Source: Microbacterium sp. LWO13-1.2
GTDB lineage: Bacteria > Actinomycetota > Actinomycetes > Actinomycetales > Microbacteriaceae
Length of the DNA stretch: 64,000 nucleotides
Assembly (NCBI RefSeq): GCF_038397725.1
Contig: NZ_CP151634.1
Span: 1,488,001 to 1,552,000, forward strand
Reading direction: 5' to 3'
The notes below the pieces were generated by a model. The model was not told the origin of the DNA. It did no database searches and saw nothing but the letters and a program-made list of their open reading frames with translations. A program made the position numbers and the translations under genes. This document shows positions 1-11,200 of the stretch, piece after piece (the stretch's first letter is position 1; the number at the start of each line of letters is the position of its first letter).

Positions 1-2177
1 CCGGGGTTCGACGGGAACACGCTCGGTCCCTCCCCGTGGGTGTAAGTGCCGCCCGGTTCGCCGTTCGGCAGGCCGGTGGCCACCTCGTCCTTGATCAGCG
101 TCCACTCGTCGGCCGGCCCGGTCGTACCGGGGTACGTTCCCGAGATCGGTGCGAGCAGGTCGGTCGACTTCTCCAGGCGCAGCGTCATCGACGACTCGTC
201 CTTGCTGAAGCGGTAGTACGTGCCGTCCTTCTTCGCGACGGTCGAGTCGATGGTTCCCCAGTTGTTGTTGACGACGTCCGTCCAGACCTGCGGTTCCGAG
301 AAGGTCACGAAGTCGTCGGTCGTGACGTACATCATGCGGTTGTAGGTGACGCCGGTGCGGTCGGCGGGATCGGCGGTGGGGTACAGGTTCGATGCCCAGA
401 ACACGACGTAGCGGCCGAGTTCGTCATCCCAGTACGCCTCGGGCGCCCAGGTGTTCCCGGCGAACGGCGATGAGACCTCGACGTGCCGTTGCGCCGACCA
501 GTTCACCAGGTCGGTCGATTCCCACACCTCGATCGAGCGGGAGCCGGAGATCTGCGCCGTCGTGAAGCCCCCGGGGAGTCCGGCTACCTTCAGGTCGGTG
601 GCGAGCATGTAGAACTTGTCGCCCTCGTGCGAGCGGATGATGAACGGGTCGCGCAGTCCCTGCGTGCCCTGGGTGGAGGTGAAGATCGGCTCGCCGTCGT
701 TCAGGGTGTTCCAGCGGAGTGCGTCGTTCCCCTGAGACGCGGCGAGACTGACGCGTTCGGCGCCGGCCCCCTCACCGGTGAAGAAGGCCCAGACATAGGC
801 CTCCGGGTCGGCGGATGCTGCGGGCATCGGGCGCACCGTCAGCGTGAATTCGCGCTCGGCTGTCGCCGAGCCGCTGGTCGCCGTGGCCGTGAGGACCACG
901 TCGACGGCCGCGGCATCCGCTGCCGGACGGGTGATCGACACGGTCGCCGAACCCGCCTTGACCCCGTCGCGGATCTCCGCGTGCGCGGAACCCGACGTGA
1001 CTGACCAGGTCAGCGTCGAGCCGTGCGCCCCCGTCGTGGGGACGGCGATGCTGGTGCGGATGTCATCAGTCGCGCCGAGGTCGACGGCGGCGATGTCGGC
1101 CTCCGCCTTTGCGGCATCCGTGAGCTCAGCGGGGATCGTGACCGTATAGGTGCGGGTCGTGCTCTCCCCAGCGGCCGTGAAGGTCGCGGTGAGAGTGGCG
1201 GTTGCGTCTGCCGACCCCGCTGCGGGCCGGACGACCGCGGCATCGCCGCCGATGATCGTGACGGCGGCATTGTCGGATGCCCACGAGATCGTGGCCCCGC
1301 TGGCAGCCGTCGGCAGGGTGAAATCGGCATCGGCGGTGGCCGGCACCGTCACCGCGGCGACCGCGCGCTCGAGCGCCTGATCGGCGAACACCTGCTGCAC
1401 GTCGGCGGCGCTGAGCGCTTCGCCGTACACCGCGAAGTCGTCGACGTCGCCGGCCCAGCCAGGGTCGTTGTAGGTCGATCGGCCGAGGTACGACACCAGC
1501 TGCGATCCGAACGACGACACGTCGCGGTTCAGCGCCTGCTGTGCGATCTGGGTGCCGTTCACGTAGACGGTGAGCTGCTTGCTCGCCCCGTCGATCACAG
1601 TCGTGTACAGCGACATCGTGGCTGGCGTGCGGATGCCGGAGGTGGCGGCGTTCGTGGAGCCGGGACCGACTTCGGTGCCCCAGGGCGCACCGGCGTTCAC
1701 GGTGCCGGTGACGACCGACTTCACGTACCCGCTCGGGTTCGCGGGGTTGAGCAACCAGTACCCGCTGGAGTACGAAGCGCCAGAGGCGACCGGGGCGCCG
1801 ATGAAGGCCGCTGCCGTGTTCCCGGGGCCGGAGCGACCGGCGAGCCATGTCGACACCGTCAGCTGCTGCTTTCCGGTGAGCTGCGCCGTCGGGATCTCCA
1901 GATACCCGGCGGTGCCGCGCGTTCCGCCCGGCAGCGACAGCCGACCGTCTGCGACGGCGGCTCCGCTCTGCCGGATGATGCCGTCGTTGCCGTTGCCCGA
2001 TGAATCGGCCACGATGCCGCTCTCGGCGGCGTCGAAGGTGTAGTGGATGAGCGGGGTGGGGCCGTCGGCGGCGAAGGTCGCAGATGGTGACGTGGTCACG
2101 CCGATGGCGATGACCGTCGCGGCGGCGGCGGTGAGGGCCGCCGCTCTGCGCACGCGCTGGCTGAAGGTGCCGTTCAT
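1..2177 (-). CDS. Secreted GH43-type arabinosidase with LamG and Ig-like domains (3' end outside window)
   Basis: Extracellular glycosidase, probably removing L-arabinose from arabinan or arabinogalactan. The ATG at 2177 follows AGAGGAGATC, a good ribosome site; at least 725 codons are present and the C-terminus lies beyond base 1. Order: signal peptide (about 1-36), LamG-like domain (about 40-255), two atrophied bacterial Ig-like domains (about 265-460), then the five-bladed GH43 domain. The GH43 triad can be placed: base Asp510 in LRDPF, modulator Asp644 in IDSTV, acid Glu716 in HGEGP. These lie at almost the same residue numbers as in the upstream gene at 2269, so the two are tandem paralogues, probably co-transcribed. 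Whether it carries the locus's Cys-rich C-terminal module cannot be seen. Exact substrate is inferred. Confidence 0.9.
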   Translation of the reverse strand, partial: MNGTFSQRVRRAAALTAAAATVIAIGVTTSPSATFAADGPTPLIHYTFDAAESGIVADSSGNGNDGIIRQSGAAVADGRLSLPGGTRGTAGYLEIPTAQLTGKQQLTVSTWLAGRSGPGNTAAAFIGAPVASGASYSSGYWLLNPANPSGYVKSVVTGTVNAGAPWGTEVGPGSTNAATSGIRTPATMSLYTTVIDGASKQLTVYVNGTQIAQQALNRDVSSFGSQLVSYLGRSTYNDPGWAGDVDDFAVYGEALSAADVQQVFADQALERAVAAVTVPATADADFTLPTAASGATISWASDNAAVTIIGGDAAVVRPAAGSADATATLTATFTAAGESTTRTYTVTIPAELTDAAKAEADIAAVDLGATDDIRTSIAVPTTGAHGSTLTWSVTSGSAHAEIRDGVKAGSATVSITRPAADAAAVDVVLTATATSGSATAEREFTLTVRPMPAASADPEAYVWAFFTGEGAGAERVSLAASQGNDALRWNTLNDGEPIFTSTQGTQGLRDPFIIRSHEGDKFYMLATDLKVAGLPGGFTTAQISGSRSIEVWESTDLVNWSAQRHVEVSSPFAGNTWAPEAYWDDELGRYVVFWASNLYPTADPADRTGVTYNRMMYVTTDDFVTFSEPQVWTDVVNNNWGTIDSTVAKKDGTYYRFSKDESSMTLRLEKSTDLLAPISGTYPGTTGPADEWTLIKDEVATGLPNGEPGGTYTHGEGPSVFPSNP

Positions 2178-2223
2178 GATCTCCTCTGATCAGTCTGGGG
2201 TGTTCGGGTTCGGGCGGATTCAG

Positions 2224-2267
2224 CCACCCGTGGGCGCATCCGTCGGACGACGGATGCACCCGAGTGG
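2224..2267 (-). terminator. Hairpin between two minus-strand GH43 genes
   Basis: Arms 2232-2245 and 2248-2261 are complementary with one wobble, and the flanking CCAC/GTGG extends the stem. It lies just after the stop of the gene at 2269 and before the ribosome site of the downstream gene. There is no long U-run, so it may be a partial terminator or mRNA-stabilising hairpin. Confidence 0.5.
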
Positions 2268-2268
2268 T

Positions 2269-5223
2269 TCAGCCGCAGGCTCCCGGAGGTATCGGCGCGG
2301 AGCCTTCGTAGCGCTGGCCGTCAGCGGCGATGCCGGTCACGGTCGCCGTGCCGCTCGTGATCGACGCGAGGCGCGTCGGGAACGAGGTCGAGGCTGCAGC
2401 CCCCGCGGCGATGGTGGCGGTCTTCGTGCCGAACGGGGTGCGGATCACGGTGTCGGCGGGAACGGTGTCGAGATTGCGAACGGTGACGACGACCTGCGCC
2501 TTGCCGGCGACGCAACGCACGGCGGTCGAGGCGGTGAGGTCGAGGTCGCCGGCCACGGTCTCGGCGGTCGACGTCGAGGTCGCGACGGCGCCGTCGGCGT
2601 ATCCGTCGTAGGTGGCCGTGACGGAGGTCACTCCTGCGGGCACCGTGACGGTGGCCGCCGCATCCGCGAGCGTCGCAGACTGCGTCCAGCCGTCGCCCGA
2701 GAACGTGACGGTGCCAACGACCTCGCCGTCGTCGGCCGCCGTCACCGTGGCTGTGGCCTCGCGGCCATTCACCGTGAGCTCCGTCGCCGAGGCGACAGCC
2801 GCGATCGAGGTCCAGTCGTGCATCGCGGTGAGCACCGTCTGCGGCACGCTCACGAACGCCCCGTGGCGCGGGCTCGCGGGGAGTCCGCCGGCCGGGCGCA
2901 CGTTCCACTCGGGCCGCTTCGAGAGTCGATCGGCCTGCGTGCTCGACGCGATCTCGTCACCGGTGGTCACGAATGCCCGGTAGCCCCCGGCGCCGTAGTT
3001 GTCGACGAGGAAGACATAACCGTCGCCGCCGGTGTTGCTCGGGTCGCCGGCGTTCAGCTTCACGATCTCCGGGCCTTCGCCGGCCTGCCCCGTCTCCAGC
3101 CCCGTCATCCGGGTGTCGGTGAGCTGCCAGGTCTGCGTGGGATCCGCGTTCCAGTTCGAGGTCGTGGTCGGCGCGGTCAGTACCTTCGACCGCTCCAGGA
3201 AGATGTCCTTGCCCGCTTCGAGGGGGCCGGCCGCGCCGCCGTCCTCGTTCTTGGTGAACCGGTAGTAATACTCGCCGATCTTGGTGACCGTCGAGTCGAT
3301 GCGCGCGAAACCGGTGTCCTGCCACGTCGCCGGTGGAGAGGTGAACGTCTGGAAATCGCGCGTCAGGACGGCGAACATCCGCGCGTGCAGATTGTCGGAG
3401 TTCGTGTGCGAGGCGTCCGAGTACAGACGTGAGGCGAAGAAGACGACGTACGACTGCAAGTCGTCGTCCCAGTACGCCTCGGGCGCCCAGGTCATCCCGG
3501 CCTCTGGCTGGTTGATCGTGATGCCGGTGTTCTCGCCGTTGGTCCTGTCCCAGTGCACGAGATCGGTGGATTCCCAGACCTCGACCTTGAGGCTGCCTTC
3601 GGACTGCGCCGGTCCCCAGCCGGTTCCGCAGCCGATGCAGAGGTCGGTGGCGATCATGTAGTACTTGTCGCCGTCGTGCGAGCGCAGGATGTACGGGTCG
3701 CGGAGTCCCCGGGTATCGGTCGTCGATGTGATCACCGGAGCGCCGCCGTTGACGGGTGAGAAGGTGAAGAAGTCGTTGCCGCTCGTCGCCGCCTGGTAGA
3801 TCTTCTCATCGGAGTCGGAGCGGAAGTACGCCGCCGCATAGCCGGCATCTGGGGCGGTGCGGGCGCGTTCGGCCACCGCGACCGAGAATTCGCGTTCGAT
3901 CGTCGTGCCGCCCGCCGTCGCGTGCGCGGTGAGGGTCACGGACCGGTCGCCCGCTCCGTATGCCGGCCGGCTGACGATCCCGCCTCCGCGGTACGGGTCG
4001 GACATGCCGGCGGCCGGGGCCGTGTAGCCGGGGTCGGTGGGGGAGACCAGTGACGCATCGGACGACGTCCAGGTGATCTGCGAGCCGTCCACGGATCCGG
4101 TGGTCACCAGCGGGAGGTTCTCCGTCGTGCGCGGTGCGAGGGCGATGGCGTCCAGGTCGGCGGATGCCGAGGGTGCGACGACCACGGCCGTCAGCTGGAT
4201 GCTGGTGCCGAGCGACGTGGTCGCCGTGAGCTGCACGGAGGTGTCGGACGAGATGGCGCGGGAGACCGTGCCGGTGGCGGAGATGACGGACGGGTCGGAG
4301 CTCGACCAGGTGAGCGTGATCCCGTTCGACGACGCGGGCAGCACGAGGTCGCTGCGGACCGCATCCAGCGAGGCGTTCTCTCCCCGCACGACTGCCGGCA
4401 GATCCAGTCGCAGCAGGGCGTCGGTGCTGGCAGCCTTCCGCTCGGCGGTGGGCATGCTCGCGGTCACCTGCTCGGGGGTCAGTGAGGTGTCCCAGAAGCG
4501 CACATCGGTGACATCCGCCTGCAGCAGCGGGTCAGGCGCGTAGAGCGAGCGGCCGAGGTAGCCGAGGGTGCTGCCCGTCGGCACGATCGAGGAGAGGCTG
4601 TAGGCGTGCGTCACGGTCGAGATCTGCTGGCCGTCGCGGTAGAGGGTGATCCGGTCGCCGCTTCCGACCATCGTGATCGTGGAGAATCCGGGGTTCAGGC
4701 CGCCGCCGGCGGGAACGCGCACCTCGCCGTTGCTCGAACCGGTCTTGACCCGGATGCCGGAGAGGACCTGGCCGCTGTACGAACCCTCTGCCGAGCGCGG
4801 ATTCACGAACACGTGGTTGCCGAGTGCGGTGGTGTTCCACGCGCCGACGCCGTCTCCGATGACCCAGCCGAACTGGTTGCCTGACGTCGATGCCGACACG
4901 GTGTACTCCACGGTGAAGGCGTTGTCCGTGCCGGTCACGAGGCCCTGCGGCAGCGCCGCATATCCGTCCCGCTTGAAGCGCAGCACCGCATCGCCGTCGG
5001 CGTCGGTGAATGAGGCGTCCGTCAGGCCGGTGAGCGTCGCGTCGCGGCCGTTGCCGGAGACATCCAGCAGAGTGCTGCCGGAGTGGGACATGTCGTAGTG
5101 CGCGGTCGGCGCGGGGACGTCGGCCGCAGACGCGGCAGGGGCGAGGGTGCACAGCGAGGCTGCCAGACCGACGCTGATCCCGGCGGCGAGCAGTCGCCGG
5201 GAGCGGGTTTCGGGTGTTCTCAT
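2269..5223 (-). CDS. Secreted GH43-type arabinosidase, LamG-Ig-GH43 with C-terminal Cys module
   Basis: Extracellular enzyme of the GH43 beta-propeller class, 984 aa from the ATG at 5223, which follows AAGGAC. A longer in-frame start at 5325 would put charged sequence before the signal peptide and is rejected. Order: signal peptide with Ala-rich cleavage site (about 1-32), LamG (about 35-255), two Ig-like domains (about 265-460), GH43 domain with Asp509 (LRDPY), Asp643 (IDSTV) and Glu716 (GEGPE), a bacterial Ig-like stretch, then the shared final module beginning near the RCVAGK motif and ending CG. It is the first gene of a minus-strand pair and diverges from the gene at 5445; a CGGTAACATT operator faces it at 5297-5306. 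Substrate (arabinan or arabinogalactan side chain) is inferred. Confidence 0.92.
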   Translation of the reverse strand: MRTPETRSRRLLAAGISVGLAASLCTLAPAASAADVPAPTAHYDMSHSGSTLLDVSGNGRDATLTGLTDASFTDADGDAVLRFKRDGYAALPQGLVTGTDNAFTVEYTVSASTSGNQFGWVIGDGVGAWNTTALGNHVFVNPRSAEGSYSGQVLSGIRVKTGSSNGEVRVPAGGGLNPGFSTITMVGSGDRITLYRDGQQISTVTHAYSLSSIVPTGSTLGYLGRSLYAPDPLLQADVTDVRFWDTSLTPEQVTASMPTAERKAASTDALLRLDLPAVVRGENASLDAVRSDLVLPASSNGITLTWSSSDPSVISATGTVSRAISSDTSVQLTATTSLGTSIQLTAVVVAPSASADLDAIALAPRTTENLPLVTTGSVDGSQITWTSSDASLVSPTDPGYTAPAAGMSDPYRGGGIVSRPAYGAGDRSVTLTAHATAGGTTIEREFSVAVAERARTAPDAGYAAAYFRSDSDEKIYQAATSGNDFFTFSPVNGGAPVITSTTDTRGLRDPYILRSHDGDKYYMIATDLCIGCGTGWGPAQSEGSLKVEVWESTDLVHWDRTNGENTGITINQPEAGMTWAPEAYWDDDLQSYVVFFASRLYSDASHTNSDNLHARMFAVLTRDFQTFTSPPATWQDTGFARIDSTVTKIGEYYYRFTKNEDGGAAGPLEAGKDIFLERSKVLTAPTTTSNWNADPTQTWQLTDTRMTGLETGQAGEGPEIVKLNAGDPSNTGGDGYVFLVDNYGAGGYRAFVTTGDEIASSTQADRLSKRPEWNVRPAGGLPASPRHGAFVSVPQTVLTAMHDWTSIAAVASATELTVNGREATATVTAADDGEVVGTVTFSGDGWTQSATLADAAATVTVPAGVTSVTATYDGYADGAVATSTSTAETVAGDLDLTASTAVRCVAGKAQVVVTVRNLDTVPADTVIRTPFGTKTATIAAGAAASTSFPTRLASITSGTATVTGIAADGQRYEGSAPIPPGACG

Positions 5224-5296
5224 GCGAAAGTCCTTGTCATCGTTGACGGTCGGCCGCACGTGGTCGGGTCGTGCGATCCAATGCCCGGGGTACGTG

Positions 5297-5306
5297 AATG
5301 TTACCG
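5297..5306 (-). promoter_or_regulatory. LacI-type operator box facing the minus-strand GH43 pair
   Basis: On the minus strand this reads CGGTAACATT, matching the box at 5405, 20710, 23386 and 26069. It lies 74 bases before the start at 5223. Confidence 0.55.
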
Positions 5307-5399
5307 GACACAATGGCGGAAACATAGGAGTTTCTCGTGACGCGAAGGTTGCCGAAACAAACCCTCGCGAGACGCGACCGTGCTGTGCTACGGTTCCTG

Positions 5400-5414
5400 G
5401 TTACCGGTAACAGT
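5400..5414 (+). promoter_or_regulatory. Palindromic LacI-type operator GTTACCGGTAAC
   Basis: GTTACCGGTAAC (5400-5411) is a perfect 12-base palindrome with a central CG, typical of LacI-family operators. It is 30 bases before the ATG at 5445, where it would overlap the transcription start. No clear -10/-35 pair could be assigned. Confidence 0.65.
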
Positions 5415-5444
5415 GAGTGTTGCCGCCACAACCAGGAGTCCTCG

Positions 5445-8165
5445 ATGGCGAAGTCCCCTTCTCTCTGTGCCCGTCCGGCGCGACGACGCTTTCCGCTGTC
5501 TCTGCGGGGCGCCGGTGCGCTCGCACTCGCCGCGGTCATCGCCCCGGGACTGATCGGTCCGACGAGCGCGTCCGGTGCCGAGATCACGGCCCCGCGCACC
5601 GGACTCGTCGCCGAGTACCTGTTCTCGCAGGAGGCCGGAACCGCCGTCCCGAACACCGCAGGCAGCGCCGTCGGCGCCGCCACGGTCGTCAACGGCACGG
5701 ATGCGCACTGGACCGGATCGTCTCTCGTGCTCACCGGCGGGGACAAGGGCGGCACCGGCGACTGGGTGCGGCTGCCCGACAGCCTGCTCGCCGGCGAGGA
5801 ATCGGCCACGATCACGGTCGAGACGAAGTTCGATGCGTCGATGGCATCCGCCTGGCACTTCCTCTGGAACATCGGCAGCGAGGGCACCTCGGCATACTGG
5901 TTCGCCTCGCTGAAGGACACCGCGCGCACCGCGATCACCACCGGCGGCGGCGGCGCAGAGGTGAACGCGCGCGGCCCCGCGCCGCTCACCCCTGACCGCT
6001 GGTACAGCGTGACCAGCGTGATCGACGGCGCCGCCGACGTCATCACCTTCTACGTCGACGGCGTGCGCGCGGGCAGCGCCCCGACGACGCTCACGCCCGG
6101 CTCCATCGCCGCGCAGACCATGAACACCATCGGCCGTGCGCCGTACCCCGACCCGCTCTACAAGGGCGAGGTCGCCGCATTCCGGGTGTACGACCGGGCC
6201 CTGAGTCAGGAAGAGGTCGCAGACGTGTCGATCGCAGACGCCGTAGCGCACGCAGACGAGATGGAGGCAGCGGCGCAGACCGCGGTGGACGCGCTCGCCC
6301 CGGTCACCATCGACGACGCGCATGTCACGCTGCCGGGATCGACTTCCGCGGCCGTCACCTGGACGTCGTCGAGCGACGACATCGTGATCGGCGCCGACGG
6401 CCGCTCGGCCACCGTGACGCAGCCGGCGGCAGGGTCCGCGCCCGTGGAGACCACCCTCACCGCGACCGCGACGGTGCGCGGAGTCGCTGCGACGAGAGAG
6501 ATCCCCGTGACGATCCAGCCCGCGGCGACCGAAGCAGACGACTACGGATACCTCATGGTGCACTTCATCGAGGATGCCGACGGATACGCCGAGAAGATCT
6601 ACCTCGACGTCTCGCGCGGTGACGACCCCGAGAAGTGGGACCCGCTCAACAGCGGCAAGCCGATCCTCGCCTCGCAGCTCGGGACGACCGGCGTGCGTGA
6701 TCCGTTCCTGACGCGCAACCCCGAGACCGGCCGGTACTACATCATCGCCACTGACCTGCGGGTGTTCGGCGGTGACGGCGGCTCCGGCTCGTGCACCAGC
6801 TGGTGCCACTGGACGACGAAGGGCAGCACCGACCTGGTCGTCTGGGAATCCGACGACCTGGTGAACTGGGGCGAGCCGCGCACGTTCGACACGGCGCTGG
6901 ACAGCAGCGGCGCCCAGGTGGCCGAGCTCGGCATGGCCTGGGCACCCGAGGCGCTGTGGGTCGACGACTACCACCCGGACGGTCGGGGCGCGTTCGTCAT
7001 GTACTGGTCGTCGAATGTGTACCCGGATGCTTCGCACACCGGTCCGAGCCACAACCGGGTTCTGTGGGGTGCCACCACCGACTTCTCCCAGGAGACCTAT
7101 TCGTACGGCGGTGACTTCGTCAACACCGGCGCCAACACGATCGACACGACGATGATCCAGGACGACGGCACGACCTACCGCGTCACCAAGGACAACGGCC
7201 TGGGCAAGGGCATCTACATGGAGTCCACCACGGCCGAGCGGTGGTGGGAGCAGGGCACCTCCTGGACGACCCTGCAGACCGAGATCGGCGCGGCATGGGC
7301 GGGCGGAAACGCCGGCGGAGTCGAGGGGCCCGCCGTCTTCAAGAGCCACAGCGACGAGAAGTGGTACCTGTACGTCGACGTGATCCCGAGCACCGGATAT
7401 CGGCCCATGGTCACAACGGATCTCGATGCCGGGTGGACGCAGCTGAACGACCCCTCGTTCTCGATGGCCCCGCACACCAAGCACGGCGGCATCGTCTCGC
7501 TGACCAAGGGCGAGTACGACCGGGTGCGAGCCGCGGATGCCGTCTCCGTCGTCACGGCGGATCTCGGGGTGGTCGAGGTCGAGGCGGGCGCCGGTACCGG
7601 CGACCTCGTCGCCGCGCTTCCGCAGGAGGCCGACATCACACTCGCCTACGGCCGAGGCGCGGCTTCGCAGCCGGTCTCGTGGGACACCTCGTCCGTCGAC
7701 CTGTCCGCACCGGGAGCCTACGAGGTCACCGGAATCGTGCAGACGCTCGGCGCCAACCTCGACTCGTGGACCGGCGCCGGCGGCTCGACCGCCTGGAACG
7801 CCCCCGATCGTGTGCTCGCTCGCAGCGGGGCGCTCACGGTCACCGCGCAGGTCACCGTGACGGATGCCGCCACGCCGACCATCACCGCGACCGCGATCAC
7901 CCGTTGCGTCGCCGGCAAGGTCGTGCTCGTCACCGAGGTCGAGAACGCCGGGACGACGCCGGTCTCACTGACCGTCACCACGGCGTTCGGTGTGACGGAT
8001 GCCGGAACCCTCGCCGCAGGGAAGTCCGTCAGTCGCAGCACGAGCACCCGCCTGGCCGCGGTCGAATCCGGTGAGGTCACGGTGACCGCATCCGCCCTGA
8101 TCGACGGAGCGGTTCGCACCACCACTGCCGTCGCCGAGTACGCCGCGCGAACCTGCGCTCGCTGA
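5445..8165 (+). CDS. Secreted GH43-type arabinosidase with LamG, Ig-like and C-terminal Cys module
   Basis: Extracellular GH43-class glycosidase, 906 aa. The ATG at 5445 follows AGGAG (5434-5438) and gives a twin-basic signal peptide (about 1-43); the longer frame from 5337 reads through the operator and is rejected. Order: LamG (about 45-260), one Ig-like domain (about 275-360), GH43 domain with Asp419 (VRDPF), Asp567 (IDTTM) and Glu627 (VEGPA), a short Ig-like (Big_4-type) stretch with a GAYEV core, and the shared module (RCVAGK ... TCAR). It is a paralogue of the enzymes at 1, 2269 and 16832. The next gene starts 46 bases downstream, so an operon is likely. Confidence 0.92.
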   Translation: MAKSPSLCARPARRRFPLSLRGAGALALAAVIAPGLIGPTSASGAEITAPRTGLVAEYLFSQEAGTAVPNTAGSAVGAATVVNGTDAHWTGSSLVLTGGDKGGTGDWVRLPDSLLAGEESATITVETKFDASMASAWHFLWNIGSEGTSAYWFASLKDTARTAITTGGGGAEVNARGPAPLTPDRWYSVTSVIDGAADVITFYVDGVRAGSAPTTLTPGSIAAQTMNTIGRAPYPDPLYKGEVAAFRVYDRALSQEEVADVSIADAVAHADEMEAAAQTAVDALAPVTIDDAHVTLPGSTSAAVTWTSSSDDIVIGADGRSATVTQPAAGSAPVETTLTATATVRGVAATREIPVTIQPAATEADDYGYLMVHFIEDADGYAEKIYLDVSRGDDPEKWDPLNSGKPILASQLGTTGVRDPFLTRNPETGRYYIIATDLRVFGGDGGSGSCTSWCHWTTKGSTDLVVWESDDLVNWGEPRTFDTALDSSGAQVAELGMAWAPEALWVDDYHPDGRGAFVMYWSSNVYPDASHTGPSHNRVLWGATTDFSQETYSYGGDFVNTGANTIDTTMIQDDGTTYRVTKDNGLGKGIYMESTTAERWWEQGTSWTTLQTEIGAAWAGGNAGGVEGPAVFKSHSDEKWYLYVDVIPSTGYRPMVTTDLDAGWTQLNDPSFSMAPHTKHGGIVSLTKGEYDRVRAADAVSVVTADLGVVEVEAGAGTGDLVAALPQEADITLAYGRGAASQPVSWDTSSVDLSAPGAYEVTGIVQTLGANLDSWTGAGGSTAWNAPDRVLARSGALTVTAQVTVTDAATPTITATAITRCVAGKVVLVTEVENAGTTPVSLTVTTAFGVTDAGTLAAGKSVSRSTSTRLAAVESGEVTVTASALIDGAVRTTTAVAEYAARTCAR

Positions 8166-8211
8166 TCCGTCAGCCGCCCGAACTGTCATCACCCACCTGA
8201 GGAGCGTCAGC

Positions 8212-11200
8212 ATGTCACGGAGAACCCGCGTCGCGGCATCCGCCACCATCGCATGCCTGGTCGGCGGTGCTCTCGTCGTCGGCTCCGCACCCGCCGCGGT
8301 CGCCGCAGAGGAGATCAGCATCGAATCGTCCAAAGTCCTCGAGCTCGGTTTCGACGGTGCCCTGACCGACACCAGCCCGCGCGGAGCCGCCATCGGCCTG
8401 CAGAAGGGATCGGCGGTGTATGCGGCCGGCATCCGCGGGCAGGCATTCGCGTTCGACGGTTCCACCGCGCTGCGCCTCGGCACCGACGCCTACCTGCAGC
8501 CGCAGGACCTGACCGTCTCGTTCTGGTACAACCCGAGTGCGCCGATGACTGGCGAGCAGGTGTTCTCCTGGAACAAAGCCGCCTACAACTCCGACGGCTG
8601 GTATCTCACCAGCGAGAACGACACCGCCCCGCTCGCGCTGTCGATCGGACCGTCGTCGGGTCAGCCTTACAAGGTCGCGGTCGAGGGCACCCGCTCGACG
8701 TTCTTCCCAGCCGGCACGTGGACGCACATCGTCGCCACCTACGACCACCAGAGCAAAGCGGTTACGTTCTACCGCAACGGCGTGCGGCAGGTGTCCTCGG
8801 TCAAGTACCCGGTCAGTGCCGCCGCGAGCGGTGTGCTGGGCTCCGAGAGCACCACCGTGAAGACGATCGGCTACAACGGACCGCAGTACAACGGTTCGCA
8901 CCTGAAGGGCCTGCTCGATGACTACGCGGTCTACGACGGCGTGGCCACGATCGACGATGTCGTCGCGCTCACGCAGCGCGGTACCGCCGATTTCGACCCC
9001 GCCACTGTCGCCGGCGCCGACATCGCAGCGCTGACGCTGCCCGCCACGGTCAGTGTCGACTTCCCGCTGCCGATCGAGGGCGCGAGCGGCAGCGCCGTCG
9101 CGTGGTCTTCGTCGGACACCGATCTCATCGAGGTCGACGGCGCGACCGCGCACGTCACCGTTCCGGCTGAGGGGGAGGGCACAGCCACTCTCACGGCCTC
9201 GGCCACGTATGGTGCGAGTGCGCCTGCCACCCGGGAGTTCGCGGTGACCGTCACACCGCCGGCCGGCGCATCGGAGTACCTGCTCGATGCGGGGCTCGAG
9301 AACCTGGCTGTCACCGACGAGTATCTGGGGAACGCGAACGGTCAGACGATCGACTATCTGCTCAGCCTCGATCCGGAGAAGTTCCTGTACGGCTGGTATC
9401 AGCAGGCGGGGCTCACCCCGACCACGGCCTCCGGCTATGGCGGCTGGGAGCGGACCAGCGGCACCCGGTTCTCCGGCCACTTCTTCGGCCACTATCTGTC
9501 GGCGCTCGCCCAGGCCTACGCGACGACGACGGATGCCGAGGTCAAGGCGCAGCTTCTGGCCAAGCTCACCGCGGGTGTCGAAGGACTCAAGCGATGCCAG
9601 GACGCGTGGGCGGCCGCGCACCCCGAGAGCGCCGGTTTCATGGCGCCCTTCCCGATCAGCGCCCTCCCCAGCGGTCAGGACGGATTGCTCGTGCCGTTCT
9701 ATAACCTGCACAAGGTGCTCGCCGGGCTCATCGACGCACACCAGTACGCCCCCGAGGCTCTCGCCGACGATGCGCTGTCCGTGGCATCCGGATTCGGCAC
9801 CTGGGTGCGCGACTACGCCGCGTCTCTCCCCAACCCCGCCACGATCCTGAACACCGAGTACGGCGGAATGAACGAGGCCCTATACGAACTGTACGAACTC
9901 ACCCGCGACCCGGCGCACAAGCGGGCGGCGGAGTACTTCGACGAGGTCGCACTGTTCCAGAAGCTCGCGAACGGGCAGGACGTCCTGAACGGCCTGCATG
10001 CGAACACGACGATCCCGAAGCTGATCGGCGCGCTGAAGCGATACACCCTCTTCACGAGCGATGCCGGGCTCTATGAGACGCTGAGCGACGCCGAGAAGGC
10101 GGCTCTGCCGATGTATCTCGCTGCGGCGAAGAACTTCTGGCAGATCGTCGTCGACGACCACACCTACGCCAACGGTGCGAACAGCCAGTCCGAGCATTTC
10201 CACGGGGCGGACAGTCTGTACGCGTACGCCACCAACGGGGTGACCACCGGCTACGGCGAGAACTCCACCGCCGAAGGGTGCAACGAGTACAACATGCTCA
10301 AGCTCACCCATGCGCTGTTCGCCGTGGAGCCGCAACTGAAGTACGCCGACTACTACGAATCGACGTTCATCAACACGATCCTCGCTTCACAGAACCCCGA
10401 GACCGGGATGGTCACATACTTCCAGCCGCAGACCGCCGGCTACGCCAAGGTCTTCGGCACTCCGCTCGACCAGTTCTGGTGCGACCACGGCACCGGCATC
10501 GAGAGCTTCACGAAGCTCGGCGATTCGATGTACTTCACCGACTCAGACGGCGTGTGGCTGAACCAGTTCTACAGCTCCGAGTTCCGCGATCCGGCGCATA
10601 ACCTGCGCGTGACGCAGGCCGCGAACGTACCGGCAGATCCGCTGGTGAGCATCTCCATCGACGCGCTCGACGGCACCACCGTCGCCGAGGGAACGCTGCT
10701 GCGCCTGCGCGTGCCGTCGTGGGCGGCATCCGCTCCCACGCTCACGGTGAACGGCACTCCAACCGAGATCGCCCCTGTCGACGGCTACATCACGCTGGAA
10801 GTGGCGGCCGGAGACGAGCTCGCGTACACGCTCCCGGCGCAGGTCACGGTGGATGACGGCACCGAGAATGCCAACTGGGTCGCATTCAAGTACGGGCCGG
10901 TGCTGCTGGGCACCGAGCTCAGCCGTGCGAACGTCGAAGCGAGCTACACGGCAGGGGTGCTCGTGCAGATGGGCGTGGCCGACAAGTCACTGAACGCGAA
11001 CGTCGTCGTCGATGACGCGCCCGCATGGAAGGCCGCCGTCGCACAGAACGTCGAACGCCTCGCCGACGGCGTGAACGCGAACGGCCGCACCACGATGCGC
11101 TTCGCCCTTCACGGCGTCGACCCGGCGGCATCCGCCCTCACCTTCGAGCCGTACTACAGCCTCTACGGCGCGCGCTACGCGACCTACATGACGCTCGTGC

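Noticed and set aside
2047..3432. Plus-strand open frames over the first two GH43 genes
   Set aside because: The minus strand encodes GH43 enzymes with intact catalytic residues; the plus frames are low-complexity shadows.
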